Positions 8,242-16,535 of a stretch of 52,736 bases of DNA are shown here, piece after piece. The number at the start of each line of letters is the position of its first letter. Within the stretch, counting starts at the first letter, position 1. Under the pieces are notes generated by a model. That model was not told the DNA's origin. It was given only the letters and a program-made list of their open reading frames with translations, and ran no database searches. The position numbers and the translations under genes were made by a program. This stretch comes from Bacteroidota bacterium (GTDB taxonomy: Bacteria; Bacteroidota; Bacteroidia; NORP154): positions 1 through 52,736 of the forward strand of contig JACZWC010000030.1 in NCBI GenBank assembly GCA_022572355.1, read 5' to 3'.

Positions 8242-9866
8242 TAACTTATTGCGGTTCTAGCTGTGGGCGTGGTAAGCCGCAGAGCCTTCTCCTTCAAATC
8301 CTCGAATTCCGGTTCAACCAATTTCTCCTTTTTAGCGACAAACATCCTCCTCACTCTCTCCATGGCAAAACCCACAATCCCTAAAAACCCAGCCATTAGT
8401 AATTTTACTTCTAGCACGCTTCTAATTCCGATTAGCTTCTTGAATATGTATTTGGGCCTGAAGTAAAAGCTGGTTATCATCTTCACATACAACCGTTTAA
8501 TATCCTCTGGCGTTAGCGTATCCAGCTTCATGAGAGGTTGCGCTCCGTAGTAATCGTCCCAATTATATGATGTGATAAGGTCCTTTGACTTTGCCCAATT
8601 AAAGATGTCATGGCCAGGAAAAGGAGTTAAGATATTCACCACCAGCAAGTCAGGATCCAGCTTTTTAACAAGCCGGATATTCTCATTTATAATTTCTTCT
8701 GTATCTCCAGGATTACCAACCATCATGCATATCCTGCACTCTATTCCAGCTTTCTTGGTCCAGCTTACAGCTTCAAACACCTGATCAACATCAATACCCT
8801 TTTGAATATTTTCGAGCACACCGTGGTTAAAGTTTTCGACTCCGTACATGATTTGCCAACAACCGGCTTTCTTCATTTTTTGAAGCAGTTCAACATCCAC
8901 AACATCTACACGTGCAAAACACAACCAACGAACATCCAACTTGCTTTCAATTAGCAATTCACACAAGTTCAAAACATTTTTTTTCACAACTGTGAATGTG
9001 TCATCCATAAACATGATATCCTTTACACCGTATTCTTCGGATAAATATTTTATCTCCTCAAAAATATTCTGAGCTGATCTGACGACGAGCATATTACCAA
9101 CTGGCCGTCGGCAAAAGCTACAATCCCAAGGGCACCCACGTGATGAAACCATCATCATAGCAGGCAATCTTTTAAAAGATCCTAAGATTGGCCTATATCT
9201 TTTGAAATCTATCAAATCATAAGCTGGCATAGGCAGCTCGTCCAAGGCTTTGTTTCTTTTTCTCAGGCCCGTCTTGATAACTTCCTTATCTCCGTTAGGA
9301 CTTTTTTGTTTAAACACAATTCCTTCAATATCATTTAAATCGCGGCCTTCAAGGATCTCTTCCAGCGTTGTTTCACCCTCGCCAATTACAACAATGTCTA
9401 CATTTTCATCGTCCATGGACTCATCTGGAATAAAGGAAGCGTGGGCGCCTCCAAAAACCATAACCGAATCAGGGTAATACTTCTTACAGATTCTTGCAAT
9501 CTTAAAAGAAGAATAGATAGTTAAAGTAGTTGTAGTAAGTCCGAATGTTCCGATTTCAATCCCTGCATTAACAAATTCGGCTACAAAATAAGCTTCAAAC
9601 TCCTCATCGATATCCGGTGTAACCAGATCACAATCCAATATTTTTGTTGTGAAGTTTTTTGTTCTGATATAGGCAGCCAGGGCCATCAATGGCAATGGAG
9701 GATCTTCAGATCGCTGTCCCCTCCAAACGCTGTCAACTTTAAACTTGAAAGGTGGATTGATCAGAAGGCAATCCAATCTATATCCAGTTGACATTTCTCT
9801 TCCGACAGTTATTTTGACATCACCGTTGTGATTCAAACCTGGATTTACCTGCGTGTTTGACAACAT
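8241..9866 (-). CDS. B12-binding-domain radical SAM protein (BchE-like class)
   Basis: A protein of up to 541 residues. An alternative start at Met25 (9794), just before LDCLLINPPF, would remove a tail not needed for the fold. The N-terminal part (about 30-190) is a cobalamin-binding-type Rossmann domain with FGGAHASF (138-145) and IGEGE (161-165). The radical SAM cluster motif is CPWDCSFC (Cys235, 239, 242). Family knowledge: members methylate unactivated carbons, form rings or act on hopanoid-like and aromatic substrates. It leads the operon with the small anchored protein and the methyltransferase. A possible promoter element TATTTTTG lies 26 bases before the ATG. Confidence 0.85.
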   Translation of the reverse strand: MLSNTQVNPGLNHNGDVKITVGREMSTGYRLDCLLINPPFKFKVDSVWRGQRSEDPPLPLMALAAYIRTKNFTTKILDCDLVTPDIDEEFEAYFVAEFVNAGIEIGTFGLTTTTLTIYSSFKIARICKKYYPDSVMVFGGAHASFIPDESMDDENVDIVVIGEGETTLEEILEGRDLNDIEGIVFKQKSPNGDKEVIKTGLRKRNKALDELPMPAYDLIDFKRYRPILGSFKRLPAMMMVSSRGCPWDCSFCRRPVGNMLVVRSAQNIFEEIKYLSEEYGVKDIMFMDDTFTVVKKNVLNLCELLIESKLDVRWLCFARVDVVDVELLQKMKKAGCWQIMYGVENFNHGVLENIQKGIDVDQVFEAVSWTKKAGIECRICMMVGNPGDTEEIINENIRLVKKLDPDLLVVNILTPFPGHDIFNWAKSKDLITSYNWDDYYGAQPLMKLDTLTPEDIKRLYVKMITSFYFRPKYIFKKLIGIRSVLEVKLLMAGFLGIVGFAMERVRRMFVAKKEKLVEPEFEDLKEKALRLTTPTARTAIS

Positions 9867-9891
9867 ACAATTATTGCTTGGTGGCTTTAAA

Positions 9892-9899
9892 CAAAAATA
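9892..9899 (-). promoter_or_regulatory. Candidate Bacteroidota -7 element (TATTTTTG)
   Basis: The minus strand reads TATTTTTG, matching the TAnnTTTG consensus of the main sigma factor in Bacteroidota, 26 bases upstream of the radical SAM start at 9866. No convincing TTG is seen at the right distance for the -33 box, so the call rests on one element. The 83-base gap also must hold the promoter of the divergent gene at 9950. Confidence 0.35.
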
Positions 9900-9949
9900 A
9901 CCAATATAATTTTTATGCAGAATCTTAAAGCGTTAATTTCGTTACCCTG

Positions 9950-10792
9950 ATGAATCGCGCGTTACAAATCATACAAGTTCTAAGTTTAATCTTTATTTCT
10001 GTGGCGCTGGGGTATTACTTTTTCAGCGATTCAACATTAATTCTTGAAAAGACTGAAATTGCAGATAGTTTCAATCCAAAGGACAAGCTTCATTTCTCTT
10101 TTAAAAGCGGATTTTATACAGAGGCCATCCATCTTGAAATCACGAATCCAAAAGACAGCTCTTGTACGATTTTCTATACGCTCGATTGCAGCATCCCAAC
10201 TAACAACTCATTGAAATACAACAGTCCTATCCAGATAGATTTTAGCAATCCTCATACATTGGAAGTACGGCCTCGCGAGCATCAAACATCCGTGATCAGG
10301 TGCATAGCGTATAGCGATAAAGATCCTGTCTCAGAAGTGAAAACTGGCGTTTTCTTTATTGACTCACTGATATTTTCAAAATACCCCTACCCCGTTCTTT
10401 CTCTGGTTATGGAGCCTGAGGTTCTCCTCGCACCAGGCACTGCCGAAATAAGAGTTCACGTGACACTCGTCGAAAACAACGGAGTGGTAGGCATATCTCA
10501 GGATGCCGGGCTTCAAATTCTTGCCGATTCAACTAAAGAGATCAAAATGGGTTCGCTTATGTTAAGTTCGAGAAAAAAATATGCCACGCGATACTTCGAT
10601 TATCCTATTTTTAAAAGTGAGAACAAACCCAAGTATCAGGGTTTTGGGCTGGAACTTATATTAAAGACGTCCGAGTTCATCGAAAGGGACATGAATAATT
10701 TAGAATCTATTTTGGAAGAGAGTAATGTCTATGCTGTCTATATTAACGGCGGATTTCAGGGTATTTACAGGAGTGTATCACTAAAGAATTAG
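9950..10792 (+). CDS. Anchored protein with chitobiase C-terminal-type domain and a truncated CotH-like region
   Basis: A 280-residue protein with an N-terminal membrane or signal helix (7-25). Residues ~48-137 look like the chitobiase/hexosaminidase C-terminal (FN3-like) domain: FKSGFYTEAIHLEI, IFYTLDCSIPT and a closing YSDKDPVSEVKTGVFFID. Residues ~148-280 start with YPVLSLVMEP and end with VYAVYINGGFQGIYR, the pattern at the front of CotH-family kinase-like proteins. CotH proteins normally continue well beyond this point; here the gene stops at once, so the catalytic part is absent. The protein may be a relic or a binding-only form. It begins a three-gene unit with the ABC permease and an SGNH protein. 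Confidence 0.6.
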   Translation: MNRALQIIQVLSLIFISVALGYYFFSDSTLILEKTEIADSFNPKDKLHFSFKSGFYTEAIHLEITNPKDSSCTIFYTLDCSIPTNNSLKYNSPIQIDFSNPHTLEVRPREHQTSVIRCIAYSDKDPVSEVKTGVFFIDSLIFSKYPYPVLSLVMEPEVLLAPGTAEIRVHVTLVENNGVVGISQDAGLQILADSTKEIKMGSLMLSSRKKYATRYFDYPIFKSENKPKYQGFGLELILKTSEFIERDMNNLESILEESNVYAVYINGGFQGIYRSVSLKN

Positions 10793-10832
10793 TCGATTGG
10801 AGAGAAAGATAATAACCGCGGATGGAGGGTCT

Positions 10833-11612
10833 ATGATCAATCAATTTGTTCGATTGTATCAATACAGATCTTTAATACTCACCTTTGCCAGACGGGATAT
10901 TAAAATCCAGTACGCACAAACCTTTTTAGGAATTCTTTGGAGTGTTGTAAGGCCCTTATCAGGATTGTTGATTTACACGGTGTTCTTTGGTTTCATTTTA
11001 AAAGTAGATACGGGCAATATCCCCTATCCGCTATTTGCCTTTAGCGGTATGATTTGCTGGTATGCCTTCTCCAATCTCATTTCGCAGTCGGGAAGGTCAT
11101 TAATTGAATCTCAGAATATTATTAACAAGACCTATTTCCCTAAGCTTATACTTCCCTTATCAAAAGTATTGGTGATATCAGTTGATCTTATGGTGACTGT
11201 TTTGATTTTGGCAGCTATCATGTTATACTACCATTTTCCTTTTCAGCTAAATCTCATTGTTATTCCTCTGGTACTCTTGGTAAATATCATTGTGGCATTG
11301 TCTCTTGGAATATGGCTGAGTGCGTTGACCGTGAGGTATCGGGATTTTCATCACATCATTCCCTACCTCGTGAATTTTGGAATTTTTGTAACCCCTATTT
11401 TTTATCCGGCAACACTGATACCGGTAAAATATCATTTCCTGCTCTACTTGAATCCTGTTGCAGGTGTGGTAGAAGCCTTGAGATGGAGTCTATTTGGAGG
11501 CGAATTACCATCATTTCATTATTTATACGGACTTATAATTGCAACACTCTTTTTAATCACGGGCCTATTTTATTTTCTCAAAAGCGAATCGAGGATTTCA
11601 GATACCGTATGA
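10833..11612 (+). CDS. ABC-2 type permease, Wzm/TagG type, polysaccharide exporter
   Basis: A 259-residue membrane protein with about six helices and the family signature near the start (ARRDIKIQYAQTFLGILWSV), followed by the proline-rich re-entrant region near the end (TPIFYPATLIPVKY). I prefer ATG 10833, preceded by GGAGGG, over an in-frame TTG at 10797 that would add 12 residues. It pairs functionally with a Wzt-type ATPase; the only one in the window is at 4836-6167, about 4.7 kb upstream, with an inverted three-gene operon between them. Its stop overlaps the next start (ATGA). Confidence 0.87.
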   Translation: MINQFVRLYQYRSLILTFARRDIKIQYAQTFLGILWSVVRPLSGLLIYTVFFGFILKVDTGNIPYPLFAFSGMICWYAFSNLISQSGRSLIESQNIINKTYFPKLILPLSKVLVISVDLMVTVLILAAIMLYYHFPFQLNLIVIPLVLLVNIIVALSLGIWLSALTVRYRDFHHIIPYLVNFGIFVTPIFYPATLIPVKYHFLLYLNPVAGVVEALRWSLFGGELPSFHYLYGLIIATLFLITGLFYFLKSESRISDTV

Positions 11613-12817
11613 TTTCCAATATTAAACCGAGATTCACAAGTATTCTACTTGTCCTTGGATTGTTCCTGCTGTCTTACTCCTCTTTAGCGATTACTCCTTG
11701 GTTATTTTCAGATGAGACATTTCACCTTTATAAATACCTTTTTCGCGCATTATTGATTTCAGCATCCGCATTGATTCTGATTATATTCATTCAATTAACA
11801 GTACGTCAGGTCATACCTAAAAAGCTTAAAAATATTATTCTTCTTCTTGGTTCAATCCTTCTCGCATTTTATGTTCTGGAGCTCATTTTTATGTTCATAC
11901 CGATTAGTACGGGAGGAGCCGATTCTCTATGCTCCAAAAACTGGTTTCAATACCATTGGCGGGAGAATGAACTGGGGTACAGGGATGGAGAGGTTCTCGT
12001 CCCCCCTGACAATGCGAAGAAAAACTTATTGATTATCGGTGATTCTTATGTGGCCGGCCATGGAATTGACAATCCCAGCGATAGATTTTCAGATATCTTA
12101 GGCGATAGATTAAAGGAAACGATGAATACATTCAATCTAGGCGTTTGCGGCATAGACACACAGGAAGAATATGAAAGAATGCTCAAATACCCCATTGAGC
12201 CCGATATTTTGATCCTGGTTCATACGCCCAATGATATCAGAAGTGCAGTAAGTAACGAAATGGCTCAGAGCTTGCTGGGATTTAAAAAAATCTCAGATGT
12301 TATACCGGATTCCGACATCAATCGATCTTTTATAAAGGAGCGCTCGTTTCTGGTCAATTTCATATGGCTTAACTACTCGAATTACCGGCAAACGCTAACC
12401 TCTGAGCGGCTTAGGGATTCCTTTCAATCCTTTGAGCAGTTCTTGAAATCCGACATATCGAAGTCTCATCTGGTTTCATATTACAATAACGAGAGCGTGT
12501 TAAAGATACATTTAGCGCACGTAAACGAATTTATTCAATACACCAGGAATAAGGACAAGACGCTAATTGTTTTGCTCTTCCCATGGTTAAATAAAAACAA
12601 TTTTGATATTTCCAATGAATATATGAATGCTCACCTGGAGCGCTACCTGAATAAAAATAAGACACGTGTCATTAACCTTCATAGCATCCTCGAAGGAATT
12701 GGTGAGGAAGATAGAATCGTGGGCCATTACGATAATCACCCAAGTGAGTTAGTTCATCAACTGGTTGCTGACCATCTCACTCAATACATCAATCAGTTAA
12801 ACACGAAGCCCAACTGA
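11609..12817 (+). CDS. Membrane-anchored SGNH/GDSL protein, subtype A (first copy)
   Basis: A 402-residue protein. Three hydrophobic helices (about 10-30, 43-63, 73-97) precede an extracytoplasmic SGNH domain with block I IIGDSYVAGHGI (Ser146), block II NLGVCGID, block III VHTPNDI and a C-terminal DNHPS supplying the catalytic Asp/His. The SGNH family includes esterases and glycan O-acetyltransferases. I set the start at the ATG overlapping the permease stop; upstream in-frame codons lie in permease sequence. It closely resembles the proteins at 37277-38407 and 47129-48334 (same helices, same GxGI..DRFS motif after the Ser). Expected role: adding or removing acyl groups on an exported glycan. 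Confidence 0.83.
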   Translation: MISNIKPRFTSILLVLGLFLLSYSSLAITPWLFSDETFHLYKYLFRALLISASALILIIFIQLTVRQVIPKKLKNIILLLGSILLAFYVLELIFMFIPISTGGADSLCSKNWFQYHWRENELGYRDGEVLVPPDNAKKNLLIIGDSYVAGHGIDNPSDRFSDILGDRLKETMNTFNLGVCGIDTQEEYERMLKYPIEPDILILVHTPNDIRSAVSNEMAQSLLGFKKISDVIPDSDINRSFIKERSFLVNFIWLNYSNYRQTLTSERLRDSFQSFEQFLKSDISKSHLVSYYNNESVLKIHLAHVNEFIQYTRNKDKTLIVLLFPWLNKNNFDISNEYMNAHLERYLNKNKTRVINLHSILEGIGEEDRIVGHYDNHPSELVHQLVADHLTQYINQLNTKPN

Positions 12818-12818
12818 G

Positions 12819-13664
12819 TCATTGTGGCGCCGACTTCAAAATGTACTCTTCGCTAAGTTCAATGAGCCGTGTTATGTTGTTGGATTCTACAGCTATTTTC
12901 GAAGGTTGGGCCAACTTCTGTTTGTGAAAATATGCTCCTGTAACATCAGACACCTCTTCAGAAGATGCTAAATAGATAACGGGCTCCGCTCCCTTTGAAG
13001 AACTGACCATAGTAAGTTTTACCAATCCTCTAAGAATTGGGTGAAGAGGATTGATCATTGGCGTATTTACTCTTCCTGGATGAACACAGTTCACGGTCAC
13101 ACCTGAACATTCGAGTTTATCAGCCATGTATTTTGACAGGGATACCAATGCCAACTTAGACTGGGCATAGGCTCTCATCCCACGATAGCCGGTGGTTCCT
13201 TCAATGTCATCGAAATTGTACTTTACAAACAAATGGGCTCTTGAAGCAACATTTATAATCCTGGACGGAGCACTTTTCTGTAGCTTAGATTCCAAAAGCC
13301 TGATAAGCAGAAAAGGCGCCAGATAATTCACGGCAAATGTCATCTCAATCCCATCCTTTGACTTGTTCCTTTTCAGCTGCAAAACAGCAGCATTATTTAT
13401 CAGTACATGAAGCTGCTCATATCTATCACTGAATTCAACACAAAACCTTCTGATCGAATCAAATGATGCTAAGTCACAAACAAAAAAGTCGATCTTATTA
13501 TTTCCTGTCTGATTTACAATCTCTCTTTTCGTTTCTTCTCCGGATTCCTTGTCAATAGCTGTAAATATGACTGTAGCATTCATTCGCGCCAAGCCCATGG
13601 CTGTCTCCTTCCCTATTCCGGAGGTACCCCCTGTAATCAAACAGGTTTTGTCAAGCATTTTCAC
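12819..13664 (-). CDS. Short-chain dehydrogenase/reductase, retinol-dehydrogenase-like
   Basis: A 281-residue classical SDR: cofactor loop TGGTSGIGK (11-19), CDLAS (63-67), NNAA (90-93), catalytic Ser near 141 and YAQSK (Tyr166, Lys170), then the HPGRVNTPM segment. Sequence style is that of the RDH/WW-oxidoreductase branch, acting on lipophilic alcohols or ketones with NADP(H). It overlaps the 3' end of the upstream GT39-like gene by 14 bases, and only one base separates its stop from the convergent SGNH gene. It could provide the ketoreduction step missing from the ACP/ketosynthase/dehydratase set further on, but distance and orientation make this speculative. Confidence 0.82.
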   Translation of the reverse strand: MKMLDKTCLITGGTSGIGKETAMGLARMNATVIFTAIDKESGEETKREIVNQTGNNKIDFFVCDLASFDSIRRFCVEFSDRYEQLHVLINNAAVLQLKRNKSKDGIEMTFAVNYLAPFLLIRLLESKLQKSAPSRIINVASRAHLFVKYNFDDIEGTTGYRGMRAYAQSKLALVSLSKYMADKLECSGVTVNCVHPGRVNTPMINPLHPILRGLVKLTMVSSSKGAEPVIYLASSEEVSDVTGAYFHKQKLAQPSKIAVESNNITRLIELSEEYILKSAPQ

Positions 13665-15315
13665 CTTTTATCTCTTTGAGGGATTGCATAATGTAATTGA
13701 AATACTGCCGAAAGAAATGAATTGCTACGAGAATGAATATGAAATCCATGACTTGAATCCATCGGGTCATTCCCATGGCCAATACCGTTATAACTAAAAA
13801 GTTGAAAAAAACGACATTGAAAATGGCCGGATACTGGAACATACTTAATCTCTTCCGAAAATAAATTGTCAGTGGAATCACAAGTATCATTAGCGTAGCA
13901 GCAGAAAGCACAAGCGTTTGGGACAAGGGCTCATAAAAGGGTGCCAACACAAAAGGTAAACAGATCAGCATTATGGCTATTTCGACTTTAATAGACACCC
14001 TACCCTTGATCATACTCCAAATTCCTCTCAGCAACAAAAAGATGAGAGCTACCCGCAAAAACTTAAAATTATTAAATCCCCGGTTGATCTTATTGAAGGC
14101 CATCACCAATATTTTGCCGGGGTTATGAACATAAAAATTCGCTATCCTCAGTAGCGCAGGGGCCTCAGCCATTTCGTCGTTATAATAAAAACTGTTTGGG
14201 TCATTTCTCCATTCGGGACGCCAGTCACCATTGATTGCAAGTTCATTGTGTGTATCCAGAAAACCCTTTTGTGGCAATAAAAATCGGAGCATAGCATAGG
14301 AAGGTGTGTTCAGAAATTGCTCGAGCATAGCCATCCTGTCCATATCGGAAATCATTGTATCCGTTAGCATAAATCCATTGCGCTTAACCAGGGGAAACAA
14401 ACTGTCTCTCATGGCATTTAGTTCTTCATTAGTGAAGTTTCTTTTCGGCAAAAATCCTTTACCGAGATAAGTCGAAATTCCTTTTAGCTGTTTTTCTTTA
14501 TCAATAATAGATGTTTCATTGTCCAGAATAATCGACTTCACCTCTGTCAGCTGTAATTTTATCGTCGCGTGTTTGGCACTTATGAATACAGACCATGGTA
14601 ACACCACAATACAAGCTGATATGACCATTGCAACCAGATTCTGAGTACTCACAGGAGACATCCCTTTCATCTTTCGCCATAGTAATAGTGCAAAGTAGAA
14701 TACAGGAATAAATAGAAGGCTTCCTTTAACCAACAAACCCACCCCGAAAGAAATTCCGAGCAACACAGAAAACGAGAGTCTCTTTTTGTCTTCAAACAAG
14801 GAGATTGCACACAAGATCAGGAACAAAACGAAGACGATCAGTGACTCGCTCATAATCAGATTGGCTATTTCATAATTATAAAATAGGAAAACAGGACCAG
14901 CGATCAAACCTGTTAGAAAGCCTTGTGCTCCCCAAAACCGAAATGCGAACAGAGGTAATCCTGCAGCCACAATGACCAACATCAACAGTTGTAGTTGCTT
15001 GGCAATCATCGGATGGACTCCAAAAAGTTTGTATACAGAACTTAAGAAAAGTGGATAACCCAGATTCCGCTGAATATCTACTGCGCCGGAATACGTATTG
15101 AATTTGTTGAAATATCTTTTGTTGTATCCCCTACTGAATTTGTAATCCTCTATATCCCCAAGACATCCGGCAGTGTGGAACTCATCGTGAATTGCGAAAT
15201 TAACCCCAATGGAATGGTACGACCATATATCCCTGGACAGGTTAGCTGTGTCGGTAAAGTTTGATAAACTTGCAGATAAGGCCCAATAGACTATCGCTGT
15301 GATCACAAAAAGCAA
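13651..15315 (-). CDS. GT39/ArnT-like membrane glycosyltransferase
   Basis: A multi-pass protein of at least 554 residues. After the first helix comes a periplasmic loop with DTANLSRDIWSYH and later RNLGYPLFLSSVYKLFG, the YP-F pattern typical of GT-C enzymes related to ArnT and PMT, followed by about ten more helices and a soluble loop at ~270-400. The start is uncertain: TTG 15315 is the first canonical codon, but the frame stays open upstream to an in-frame stop with a basic segment (KIRIYKTIGNKKFR) that would suit the N-terminus of an inner-membrane helix. The only possible earlier starts are ATT, ATA or ATC codons (15361 or nearby). It probably transfers a sugar from a polyprenyl-phosphate donor. 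Confidence 0.7.
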   Translation of the reverse strand: MLFVITAIVYWALSASLSNFTDTANLSRDIWSYHSIGVNFAIHDEFHTAGCLGDIEDYKFSRGYNKRYFNKFNTYSGAVDIQRNLGYPLFLSSVYKLFGVHPMIAKQLQLLMLVIVAAGLPLFAFRFWGAQGFLTGLIAGPVFLFYNYEIANLIMSESLIVFVLFLILCAISLFEDKKRLSFSVLLGISFGVGLLVKGSLLFIPVFYFALLLWRKMKGMSPVSTQNLVAMVISACIVVLPWSVFISAKHATIKLQLTEVKSIILDNETSIIDKEKQLKGISTYLGKGFLPKRNFTNEELNAMRDSLFPLVKRNGFMLTDTMISDMDRMAMLEQFLNTPSYAMLRFLLPQKGFLDTHNELAINGDWRPEWRNDPNSFYYNDEMAEAPALLRIANFYVHNPGKILVMAFNKINRGFNNFKFLRVALIFLLLRGIWSMIKGRVSIKVEIAIMLICLPFVLAPFYEPLSQTLVLSAATLMILVIPLTIYFRKRLSMFQYPAIFNVVFFNFLVITVLAMGMTRWIQVMDFIFILVAIHFFRQYFNYIMQSLKEIKGENA

Positions 15316-15416
15316 TAACCTGAATTTTTTATTTCCTATAGTTTTATAAATTCTGATCTTAATAAATTAGATTTATGGGTCTCAAATTTTCTGCTTTATC
15401 TCAGGAAAGTAATATT

Positions 15417-16535
15417 ATGAAAAATAAAGCATTTATCCCTTTTTACGGTATTGACCGGATGTATAAAGACAATTCCTCCGAGATAAGTGAGATTATTGAC
15501 GGGATTTACCGCGGAGGGAAAATGTTAATGGGTCCCGAAATTGAGCTGTTCGAAACCGCCATAAGCGACCATTGTGATCGGAAGTATGCTGTGGCTGTGG
15601 GAAGCTGTACCGATGCTCTGTATTTCTCTTTGAAAGCTGCCGGAATAAACGTTGGTGACGAAGTCCTGGTCACGGGATTTTCCTACATAGCTTCGGCCAC
15701 ACCCATCCTGCGTGCAGGTGCAATACCCGTTTTTGTCGACATCAACTCCGATAATTTTCAGATGAACCTCGATGATCTCACAAGCAAGGTAACCGCTAAA
15801 ACAAAAGCAATAATCAATGTAAATCTATTCGGGGAGATGCTAGATCCGGAGAAGATCATTGAACTCGCCGATTCACATGGACTTATATTAATTGAAGATG
15901 CTGCTCAGTCACTGGGCAGCGAATACCATGGTCGCCCCTCAGGGTCGGTGGGAATATCCAGTTGTTTGAGTTTTGACCCAACCAAAATCATTGGTGCTTT
16001 TGGCAATGGGGGCGCTGTCCTATGCGATAAACTCGAAACCCGTGATCATATCAGAAAATTGCGGAACCATGGAAAGAATAATGAGGGGGAGTTTGAAATA
16101 CTCGGTTATAACAGCCGGATGGCTTCGGCGCAAGCTGCCTTGTTGAGCTTTCAACTGGGCAAACTCGATAGCTGGATTGCAAGAAGCAACGAGATTGCCA
16201 AGCTTTATAATGAAAAGCTATCAGATATTGAACAGATTATAACTCCGAAAATTCGCTCCGGCAACATTCATACTTTTCATAAATATGTCATCAGAACTGA
16301 GAATAGAGATGAACTTAAGCAACACTTATCTGATATAGGTATACAAACATTGGTGCATTATGGGCACGTTATCCCCGAACAGCCGTTATTCAAATCAACG
16401 GACCAGAACAAAGAACAATTAACTGTCGCTCTCAAGACTAAAAATGAAGTACTCTCGCTGCCTATTTATCCTCAACTTTCAAACGAAGAAGCAGGGTCTA
16501 TTTGTAGCGCTATTAGAGCGTTTTTTGAAAAATAA
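15417..16535 (+). CDS. DegT/DnrJ/EryC1/StrS-family sugar aminotransferase
   Basis: A 372-residue PLP enzyme of normal length. PLP-site residues include DAAQS (161-165) and the Schiff-base Lys190 in SFDPTKIIGAFGNGG; GSCTDAL (62-68) binds the phosphate. I take the ATG at 15417, preceded by AGGAAAG; an earlier ATG (15375) adds 14 residues with no family support. The family puts an amino group on a nucleotide-linked keto sugar, at C3 or C4. The NeuD-like acyltransferase at 22035 is a likely next step (N-acylation). It has its own promoter region shared with the divergent GT39-like gene, and its 3' end overlaps the convergent VCBS lipoprotein gene by 23 bases. Confidence 0.88.
   Translation: MKNKAFIPFYGIDRMYKDNSSEISEIIDGIYRGGKMLMGPEIELFETAISDHCDRKYAVAVGSCTDALYFSLKAAGINVGDEVLVTGFSYIASATPILRAGAIPVFVDINSDNFQMNLDDLTSKVTAKTKAIINVNLFGEMLDPEKIIELADSHGLILIEDAAQSLGSEYHGRPSGSVGISSCLSFDPTKIIGAFGNGGAVLCDKLETRDHIRKLRNHGKNNEGEFEILGYNSRMASAQAALLSFQLGKLDSWIARSNEIAKLYNEKLSDIEQIITPKIRSGNIHTFHKYVIRTENRDELKQHLSDIGIQTLVHYGHVIPEQPLFKSTDQNKEQLTVALKTKNEVLSLPIYPQLSNEEAGSICSAIRAFFEK

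Noticed and set aside
11312..11608. N-terminal extension of the first subtype A SGNH protein into the permease gene
   Set aside because: The extra ~99 residues are out-of-frame permease sequence; the ATGA-coupled start at 11609 gives the same helix pattern as the other subtype A proteins.
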